Origin: Cordylochernes scorpioides
Lineage: Eukaryota > Arthropoda > Arachnida > Pseudoscorpiones > Chernetidae
Length of the DNA: 64,000 nt
Assembly (NCBI GenBank): GCA_030710605.1
Contig: CP092872.1
Location: 9,106,230 to 9,170,229, forward strand
Reading direction: 5' to 3'
Shown: one piece after another, positions 20,673 to 31,922 of the stretch
Layout of the letters: each line of letters opens with the position of its first letter
Position numbering within the stretch: the first letter of the stretch is position 1
Position numbers and translations under genes: made by a program
The notes under the pieces: model-generated
The model's database searches: none
Told to the model about the DNA's origin: nothing
Seen by the model: only the letters and a program-made list of their open reading frames with translations

Positions 20673-23600
20673 GGTTTGGGGACCAACGAGATCTGCATCA
20701 TTGAGATCCTGTGTGCCTACGAGGCCTGGGTAAGTGAGTGAGAAGCCACTGACGACACAGAGCTGATGTAACCTGTGACGACAGGAGCTGCGCGAACTCA
20801 AGCTAATCTTCAAGGAACGTAAGTCCGAAGTCCGTCAATCCACGTAGCTGGAGTTGCAGGAGTCCTGACGCAGGATTCCGACAGGAGCTCGAGGCATTCT
20901 TGTGCGGGGATCTAACAGGTGACATGGAGCGGATAGTCCGGGCTCTAGTGACAGCGGACCGTCAAGAGGCTTCGTCCCCTGACCTGGATCTTGCTGAGTT
21001 GGAGGCTCAGCGTCTCTTCAATGTGAGCTTTCCTTTACTTTAGAGATACACTTTCTCATTTTAATTCGATCAGGATGGGAGATAAATATTCCTATTCAAA
21101 TTTTATTCAAAAAGATCCTTAACAACCAATTTCTTGAGATTTTTTAGAAAGATTCTTGTGCGTGCGTGTGGACTAATATTTGGACATTGAAGTACCCCAC
21201 GCCAACGAGGGCCATCAGCCCGAAAAGCGAACGTAGTTAGCTTTTCTTTATTTATCAAGAAAATGGCCAAATATCATAAAAATAACCTAAATGAACGTTC
21301 TACATAAAAATGGCTCATATAAGCCGTCAGGATATGCCGTTTTTATATTTTGAATATTATAAAGTAAATAAAGCTTAAGGGTTAAGTTTCTTGTTCAAAA
21401 AAAAATTATTATCTTGTTTTAGATTCGGTCAGTCCTTCCACAGGAATATCACGATAATAAATTGATGTCATATACTATTTTTATACAAAATAATTATTAA
21501 TGTTATTGAAAGGGAGAGAAAATATTTTGAATATAAACATCTAACTTTTTTTTCTATTTTTCGTACTTTTCAAACATTTTTATGTTGAACACACGTTTAT
21601 ATTATGATACATTAGCGCGCCATCTGTTATCAAAATTTGAAACTATTATAGACACGTATGATTTTTTTTTTTAAGTAAACAATATCTACTGTCCTTACTG
21701 CAATGGAAAAATTAATAGGAGGGCCTGGCTTATCAGTAGTGAATTTAAAAAGAATCATACGCGTTTATAATAGTTTCGAATTTTCACATGTTTATATTAT
21801 GTGTACTTTCTCTCTCTTACGTACAATATTACATATTGAAGTAAATTAGTAAAGGAGAATTGTTGAATTTAATTATGCAAATTTTAAAATGGAGCATACA
21901 ATCAAATATACAATCATATTTGAAATGATTTGAAAATGTCTTCACTAAGGCTAAAGCTTGAATGCAATTATGCAAGCTTTTAAATGGAGCATACAATCAA
22001 ATTTGAAATGATTTGAAAATGTCTTCACTAAGGCTAAAGCTTGAATGCAATTATGCAAATTTTTAAATGGAGCATACGATCAAATATACAATCAAATTTG
22101 AAATGATTTGAAAATGTCTTCACTAAGGCTAAAGCTTGAATGCAATTATGCAACCTTTTAAATGGAGCATACAATCAAATTTACAATCAAATTTGAAATG
22201 ATTTGAAAATGTCTTCACTAAGGCTAAAGCTTGAATGCAATTATGCAAGCTTTTAAATGGAGCATACAATCAAATATACAATCAAATTTGAAATGATTTG
22301 AAAATGTTTCACTAAGGCTAGGTAAAGCTTGAATGCAATTATGCAAGCTTTTAAATGGAGCATACAATCAAATTTGAAATCATTTAAAAATGTTTTCACT
22401 AAGGCTAAAGCTTTCGTGGTAAAACCTATCTCCCTACGCTGCTGATTGTTGGCAGTTGTAAATCAACAATTATTTCCTTAGTTTTGACTATGTTAATTTA
22501 ACTTTAGGTTAGCACAACTTAATGAAGCCATCACTACAAACATTCAAATTACACTAGAAAAATGAGTAGAAACCAACTTAGTGTTGCTCATTTAACACTG
22601 AAGTGGATACTAAGTATATTATCAACCAGCAGGTTCTTCTTCTTCTCTCTCTCTCTCTCTCTCTCTTATTCCAAGCACAAATAGTAAGATAAAATACAAT
22701 ATAACGCGGCTTATGATTGTAAAACGAAAATTGCAATTATACCGCGAATGTTTCTTTTAAACGAAAAATCGAAATTTATTTCAAAGAGAAATAGCGATTA
22801 TTTCTAACTTTAAGGATGAAGTATGATAGGATGAATTGTGAAGAGTAATGATAAACGGAAAAATAAAATAAAAATAAAAAATCCCTGGACACTTTTATTT
22901 TTCCGTTTATCATTACTCTTCATAATTCATCCTATCATACTTCATCCTTAAAGTTAGAAATAATCGCTATTTATCTTTGAAATAAATTTCGATTTTTCGT
23001 TTAAAGGAAACATTCGCGGTATAATTGCAATTTTCGTTTTACAAATAGTAAGAGTTGGTAGAGGTGGGTAGTATTGTGTTTAGTATTTAAGTACCAGAGC
23101 TATTTTACCAGATTAAACACCTTTTTTAGCAAGTTCGAACGATTTCATAACTTCTCTCGTAGGATGTTATGATATCGAAGCCGTCCCTGTACTGATGAGG
23201 TCCATAGTCCATTACCATGGTATACAGATTAGTTTTTCGTCTGAATTTTCCAAAATTGGTGTTATGGCTTATTCTTTATCACCGCCATTGTGTTCTGTAC
23301 CGGGGTGATAAACAAATTTCAATGTTTTTATGTAAAGGGAGAGGTGCTACTTTTAGCACATGAATACTATTACGCCATTACCTTTGTGGAATGGTTGCGT
23401 GATGTGTTGGTGTGGCTTGTGGAAAGGCCGCTGATAAAATTATAATTAAAATTAATTTATTTAAATCCAGAAATATATAAAGAGAAAAGAAGTAATGGTT
23501 GAAGTAACGGCCGTTGGGAGCAGGCCTTTTTGTTTACCACGCCAGTCGCTAGAAAGTTCCGGATGACGCCCGCGCATGCGTAGTGACGTGTTCTCCCAGC

Positions 23601-26600
23601 ACGTGTTTGTCGAGGCATATTGGGGCCGCTACTTTATTGCCCGTAGTAGGTGTATTGAAACTTTGTCCCAGTTCGCGCTCGCTGAAGCAAAGTGTGGTCG
23701 CCGCACGTTCTATACTAGGATGATAAACAGAATTTATTATTTTTATATATTTTTAAAAGGATAGGTGCCACTTTTGTAACATGTATATCATCTTTCCGCA
23801 ACTTTATATTATATGTATTAATTACGATGATCTTATCTTGGATCTCATAATATTTATTTTTCTAATATTTTGATGTAGCTGATCGCCCGCCTTACTTTGT
23901 AAGATAATTCTGTAAAGAACACTGCAGAATAGAAATTCGGCTCAATCACAGACTGAGCCAGGGATGATATAGGCTCAACAGCGGCCCTTGCATCCCAGGC
24001 TTTCGCTGAAATCTAGATCCACACAGCCAGAAGGAATGATGCATTCTCCATGCACCGAGCGGCCATTGGTAGGCCCCTCGCGCCCGCCATTATGGTCTGG
24101 CTCCATGGGGTTGACCATTCACCCACAGGCGTCACCGAGAGTTCATTGGCAAGGTTGCTGACCGAGCCCTCTCGTTCGGACTTAGAAAGACCCGTCCTAC
24201 GCTCCAATAGGACTCCCCCCCCCCTTTAGCCCTCGTACCCTTATCCAGTACTCCCTGAATCTGCCGTCGAGTCAAGGACCTCTGAGGCACGAGGTTTGCA
24301 CGGGGAACCAACGTGAAGGCGGGGGGGTGGTACTGCTGTGTGCACCCCTTGGTTTTTCAACACCAGGCCTAGCCCTGGTGCAATTTTCGCGCACGGCAAG
24401 GACGCTCCCAATGGCGCACACACAGAGCGAAGACCCAAGAGTTTCAAGACACGTGCGCCTCGCCTCAGACAACCAAGGACAGACGGCCAGCTTACAGCTT
24501 CACTGGACATCAGTCAGTGGCATCCCTACGGAGGACAACACGCAGAGACGCCTCTCCACTCACTCCTCTAGAGTGATTGTAGAGGACGGGAAAAACTTCT
24601 TCCCCGTAAAGAACACTGCAGTGAAGTACAAGAGAATCCGGGGGGGTCAGTGGAAGGATGGTCTAAACCATTGGTTTACGACCGCTACGACCTGGGTTCG
24701 ATTCCCGCATTGGGAACTTTTTTTCCTGATAAAAAAAATGCTCCAATGGCCCCCGATTCTTGCAAAAGTCCAACCCCACCAACGAATGCAAGTAACCAAA
24801 AGGGGCTCTGGCATATTTGTAAGCGCAAAGGCGAACTGCTTTCCAAATGAGTAGACATGTAGTGCACTTACAATAAAAGAAGTCGCCTACTTCTACCTAC
24901 CATGATTATCATGGCCTGTACCACGTGTACTAGGGATAAGCAAAAAAAAAAGAGAGAGATAGAGAGAATCTGGATTGTTATATGGGCAGAGTGAATTTAA
25001 AGAAGGAATAACTCAGCAAGGCGATGTTTCTAAGCTGAAGGAACCAGGATGTCTTGTCCAGGCCGGGGTAGGACGGAGCTGGGCCACCAACGAAGAGGTC
25101 TTCCTCACCATCCTGAGCTACCGCAGCCGCGCCCAGCTACAGGCCACCTTCACGGCCTACGAGGGCCTTGCTGGCCATTCTCTACTGGAGGCCATCTCCC
25201 TGGAGTTCGGCGGGGACCTGCGTCGGGCCCTGGCGGCTGTAGGTAAGTCATTTGGGGAATCATCTACAAATGGTGGGAATACATGTCCTACGTGATACAG
25301 ACCATTGTTGTGGGTAGTTAAACACTCCTTTTACTGTAAGAACACTTTATATCTACACATGTACGTTTTAAAACTCTTCAAACATTACTATTATTAACTA
25401 CATAGCATTAATAGAAAGCCAGTTTTACCTAATGATATTTCCCCAGTTTTCACTGCAGAGACTTCTCTCTCTTCAGAATGTCGGTGCCTTGGCTATCAAA
25501 GAATAAATATCGTTTTTTTTTTCTATCTTTCTACATAGCATTAATTACATAGTAGTATTTAAATTCGAAACTATTTTAAAGGCGTAAGATTCTTTTGAAA
25601 AATAAACAATTTTTACTGTCCTTACTGCAATGGAAAAATTAATGGGAGGGCCTGGCTCATCAGTGGTGAACCCTCCCAGCGGTTTCGCCAGTTTAATCTA
25701 CCATACCGCTGTTATATTGCATTTTTGGAACTTCCTTTTATAGTGATACTGTTGATAGATTCTTGGAATGGGTATTTTAGAAGAACTATGGACATAAGCT
25801 TTGAGGACAGTAGAATTACATACATTTATAAATATATTTACATAGGAAAATAACAATGGCTATATACACATAGTAAAGTCAGTTTTACATGAGTCAAAGT
25901 TTCAGTTCAGCAAGTAAAGTTGAATATAGAGACATTGAGAGAGTATATATTTATCCCATTTTTATACATTAGACATGAGCCTCTAAAAGTGAGTCAAACT
26001 CGATGTTGTAGTCATTGTTAAAATCGATGTTTATCCAGAATTCGTACATGTAGAAAACCTTGCATGTAGACATTTTGACAATTAAAATAATTTTATTGAC
26101 ATCTTGTCAATACCTGCACTATTTAAAAATATATATATATATAATTATCTATATGCATAATACTATGTACAAAGAACATGGCGTCTCTGCCATCGCTGCA
26201 GAGTTGGTGGCGAATCGCCAGTGGGTCTCCAGCGATACCACGTATTTCGTGATCTACGAAGAAAACGCAGATTGCGTGCTTCGCCGCTGAGGAGATGGAG
26301 ATGGCGTGGTTCTCGAGACCAACTGGAAAGATCCTGGACTGCAGGTCCGGCGGCCGGCCGATGATGGAGAACGCCTACATGTAGAAAGCAGTTCTACTTT
26401 TGCACTAATAAATGTGCCAGAGCGCCGTTTTGTTACTTGTATTCACTGTGAGGTTGAAATTTTTTAAGAATCGGGGGCCATTGAAGAAATTCTTTTATTC
26501 AGAATAAAGTACCTAATGCGGGATTCAATCCTGGATTGTGACTGTTGGAAATCCACGTTTTATGCCACTCTTCGTGGACTGATAAACTTTTGAGCCACGA

Positions 26601-29600
26601 GGTTTTCAATGGGCAAACATTTAATGGACCACTTATCTACATGTATAGAAAGCAGCACGGATTTTTCACATACTAATTTCCCAGAATTTTCTTTTTAATT
26701 ACTTACAATCACTGGTAAAGTTTTTTTTTGCTATTCTATATACAGTTACGAGCGTCTTTCCTAATCAATCAGTCATCGGCCGATCAGCCGACTCTGTCAC
26801 CGTTTGCTTTTATTGGTTGGCTCACGTCACGCCACCTTTGCCCCCCCCCCCCTGCCGGCGGCGCGCGCCCGTTGGCTGCCTGCGAGCACGTGACTTCCCT
26901 GTGCGCGCGCATGGCGGGCGGTAGGCTATAGTTCTATATGCAGTTACGAGCGTCTTTCCTACGGAAGCCAACAGTACATAGGCAGATAAAGCACATAGGT
27001 TATAGATATTAACTAATATATGCATTTATATAAGGCGCCAATTTATAATTGTAACAAATAGTATTTGAATAAAAACATTCAATCGGGTAAAACACGGGCG
27101 TTGCCCGGGTCATTCGGCTAGTTTATATATAGAGGCGATTTTTTTATTTGAAGGTTATGGAGTGGGTTCAGGGATTATAATTGAATGCAATTCAACTGTC
27201 CTATAAGCTTATGTCCATAGTTTTCTTGAAAACCATTTCTGAGATTCCATCATTCAGTGCTGCGTATATAAGCAGAATCGTCCAATACAGTATTAGAGCT
27301 CTGAGAAGCGGTCTGGTGGATTAAATTGGCGAAACAGCTGGGAGGGTTCACCACTGATGAGCCAAGCCCTCCCAATATATTTTTTCATCACTGTAAGGGT
27401 AATAGAAGTTTGTATTATGTATAAAAGAAACATTCGTGCTTTTAAATCCTTTCATTTTATATGAATAGTGTATTATACATTTCCAGAATGTCTATTCTTC
27501 TGTTAAAGCTATTGTGTTTTCTCGATATGATGGATTCTATGATAGGTCGCTGTTGTCTATTGGGGATGTTGGAGTAATGGGTCTTTGGTTCTGATAGGGA
27601 GAAGGAATGACCTTTTTCTCTTATATGATGATATATTAATGATTTTCTGTCTTGATTCTTGATATTCGGTTTATGTTTGGATATTCTTATATTCAAATGT
27701 ATTCCAGTTTCACCTACATATTTGGTTTTGCCATCTTTGCATTCTATGGAGTTTAGGTATATGGCATTCTTAATATTGGTAGGATAATTAATATCATTGT
27801 TATCAAAATTCGAAACTATTATAGACGCGTATGATTCTTTTTAAAAATAAACAATTTCTACTGTCCTTACTGCAATAGAAAAATTAATGGGAGGGCCCCT
27901 GGCTCATCAGTGGTGAACCCTCCCAGCGGTTTCGCAAGTATTACCGCTGTTATATTTCATTTTTGGAACTTCCTTTTATAGTGCAGTAAGGACAGTAGAA
28001 ATTGTTAATTTTTAAAAAGAATCATACGCGTCTATAATAGTTTAGAATTTTGATAACAGATGGCGCGCTAATGTATCATAATATCATTGTTCTTTACAAG
28101 AAAATTAGACCTAATCCAATAAACTATTGTTCTTTAACACAAAGCAATAACGCGCCGTCTATACATATAAAATGAAAGGATTCAAAAGCACGAATGTTTC
28201 TTTCATACATAATACAAACTTCTACTGTCCTTACTGCGATGAATGTTCTTCTTTGTTATTACTGGTAGAGTTGGACTTTTGTAAGAATATAGGGCCATTG
28301 AAACAATGTTTCCTTCATTAAAAAAGTGTCCAATGCAGAATTCGAACTCGGGTAGTTGCTGTCAAAATTAGACGGTCATACATCCCTTTTTATCATTCCG
28401 TATGGATGAAATGCTATTTGAAGCATCATTCCAATTTTAACATATCTACTTATATATTTGCCTTATTCTGTCTGTTTGTCTGAAGCTCACGGATGGGATT
28501 TTTCATAACCATCGGTGGTTCAGTGGTAGAATGCTCGCCTGCCACGCGGGCGGCCCGGGTTCGATTCCCGGCCGATGCATTTTTTTTTTTTACAATTTTT
28601 AAAACTCATTTATATATTATACAAAATGACATCCACGGCGCCAATTTATAATTGTAACGAATAGTATTTGAATAAAAGCATTTAATCGGGTAAAACCCGG
28701 GCGTTGCCCGGGTCATTCGTATATAATAATTGTATAAACGAATGCATGACAAAATCACCGCGAATGTTTCTTTTTTTTTTAAGGCAATTATCGTTATTTA
28801 TCGTTAATTTTTGTTTCGATTTTATTGAAAAAAAAAACGATATGGTGCCTTTGAAAAATGATCTTTATTACTATGCAGTTTTCTATTTAGTCAATATACC
28901 TAAGTTCATGTTGCAAATGTAATTATCTCTATCGATTTAGTAGGTGAAATGCAAAAAAAAAAAAAAAAATCGACATGATGAAATCTTTATGAAAATTCAT
29001 ATTTTTATTTTTATATTTTCAAGACACACACAGTTTGGGGCGGGACGTTTCACAAGAGAGACATCCACGGCGCCAATTTATAATTGTAAAGAATAGTATT
29101 TTAATTAAAACATTTTAAAAACACACAGTTTGGAACGGGACGTTTCACAAGAGTGACATCCATGGCGCCAAATTTTAAAATATATACGCACTCGGGTAAA
29201 ACCCGGGCGTTGCCCGGGCCATTCGTCTAGTGTACTATAAACGAACACTAAAAAACGGCAACAACAAAAGCAGTTTAAAATACAAAAATATTTTCTCACA
29301 ATGAATTTCTTTTTATTACAAAACGCTAGCTTTCAAGTAATAATCGCTCTTCAACGGGCTTAATAAAACATCGACTATATCTTACAAGAAATATTTACAA
29401 AAACATACGCGCGCAGCGTTGAAATGTAATTTAACAATGTTATGGAATATGTCTATTTACATTTTTAGGGCAACCAGAACTTATAAATTCGATCTATTGA
29501 TTTCTTCTAAGATATCTGTTTATGCCCTAAAAACGTAATTAGACATATTCCATAAAATTGTTGAATTACATACCAATTTAAAAATTTCAGTTGTAAATAT

Positions 29601-31889
29601 CCACGCTGTATGCTTTTGTAAATATTTCTTGTAAGATATAGTCGATGTTTAAGTAAGCCCGTTGAAGAGAGATTATCACTTGAAAGCTAGCGTTTTGTAA
29701 TAAAAAGAAACTCATTGTGAGAGAATATTTTGTAATTTAAAAACTTTTTTCACAAGTTTATCATGAATAAGATATCTAAGGTATTGTGATGGTATCTTCC
29801 TGTTTATGTTATTATATTCATTAGACTTTAGACATTAGATTGAACAAAAGCGGTTCCACGCATTCTTTCTCATAAGACGTGTACTCCACGCTCTTTCCCG
29901 AGGTAAGATCTTCCATAGATGTTACAATGGTGAGCCACGAAAGAACCAAGATGGACCCTAGGCCCTTCTATATCGATGTCTATTAAACTCATCAACTCAT
30001 CATGTGTTTGAAGTTTATATGTTAAGTTTGTAATTATTCTTTTTTTTTTTTTTAATTCATAGAAGCATTTTTCTGGCAGACATATTGAATTTTTTATCAT
30101 CATCATTGAAAAAAAGTATTGTTTTTTTTTTTCCTTTGTTAGTTATCAAATCATTTGCTATTGTAGTTTATTTTTTGTTTTGTTCCTTTTTAAGCAATAA
30201 AATATATAGGAGTAAGGTGTAATATTTAATTCAAGCATATGGAACAAACATCGATTCATTTTTAAGCAAAACCATAAGCTTATACAACTTCCACTTTTTC
30301 ATGTAACATGGTTATAATTCATACGATGATTAACAATCACAAATTCCTCCATCTGAAACATGGACTCATTTATAAACCTCACTTGGTGTCCAGTACTGTG
30401 CATGCAAGACCGGGTGACCTTCTTCGCCAAGCAGCTGGCCGACAGTTTCAAAGGTCCTGGGACCGATGATGAGACTGTGATCCGAATTCTGGTGTCAAGG
30501 TCCGAGGTGAGTGAGTTCACCTGACCCTCTAGCATCCATGTAGTGTGTGTCCACTGAGAACCATTCTCATTAGGGACCGAATCCCTACACAGGATTCTCC
30601 CAGATGTATAATTGCTTAGAAAAGATTACTTAGTTACCCTTACTTACAGTATCGCTGCAGAGTGTGTTCACTGAGGACCATTCTCAACAACAATAAGCCT
30701 TTTTTTGGAGACCCATTCCCTACATAGGATTCTCCCAGATGCATAATTACTTAGAAAAGATGAGTTAGTTACAGTTAAACCTGTCTATAGCGCCCCCTCT
30801 AAATAGCGCCTTCCTCTATATAGCACCCGATTTTAAAAATTAAAATGCAAACATTTTACATTAAAAGTGACCTGATAAGGCACAATTTGTATTATCTTCT
30901 ATATATATAAAAATGAATGTTTGTATGTTTGTCTGTTGGTTGGTTGGTTGGTTGGTTTGTATGTCCGGTATACAAATTCGCAGTAGTTCACTAATTCAAA
31001 CCAAAATTTCCATACATAGGTAAAAAATAACGAGGATGACGATAGGCTATTTTAAAAAATATATAAATCAATTATTAAAACTATATATTCAAATTATTCT
31101 AAATAGCTCATCTAGAACGCGGTGGAACTGATGGCGGGGCGCGCTCATTGGCCGCCTGCGACACGTGGCTTCCCTGTGCGCGCGCATGCGCCGGGAGGAC
31201 ACTCGCACGCCGGCGGTCGACGGGAGCAGTCGCTTGCTCGCCGGGAGTCAACGGGCGCCGACAACCCTAGGAAGCAAGGTGTATTCGCACTCGGGTAAAA
31301 CCCGGGCGTTGCCCGGGCCATTCGTCTAGTAGATTATAAACACAAGGTAATAAGACCAAATCTAAATAAATAAATAGTGTGTGATGCTTCGGTAACAGCG
31401 TTGTTACCATCTTCAGACAAAACTTTTGCCTTGTGTCTAAAAGTGACCTGTCTATAGTACCCCCTCTCTATAGCACCCTATTTTGGTGAGTCCCAAGAGT
31501 GGGCGCTATAGACAGGTTAAACTGTATTTACAGGTGATCGTTCATTTACATACCAATCTATACAAAGCAATAACGCGCCATATGTACATATATAACGAAT
31601 GAAGACATTAAAACGTGAATGTTTCTTTTCACAAATAAATCAAACTTCTACTGTCCTTTTTCATCGTAGTAAGGACAGTATAAGTTTGATTTATTTGTGA
31701 AAAGAAACTTTCGCGTCTTAATGTCTCCATTCGCTATACCAATCGATATAGGGCTCTCTTTTCTCAAGGTTTCTTCTTTTGGGCCGCTCTGTAAAACTTT
31801 TACAGGGCCAATACATTGGATACATCGAGGCTGATTGATTTGGTTGTTTTCAAAACTGAAGGATTTATTCCTGGTGGATGTTCGGCGTT

Positions 31890-31922
<33 letters not shown>

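Noticed and set aside
24241..24510. Overlapping frames on both strands in the GC-rich insertion
   Set aside because: No domain, no consistent codon pattern and absent from the other arm.
27307..27373. Ordinary type I, II or III hammerhead
   Set aside because: The strand order III-I, II-III, I-II cannot be drawn without crossing helices, so none of the standard types fits.
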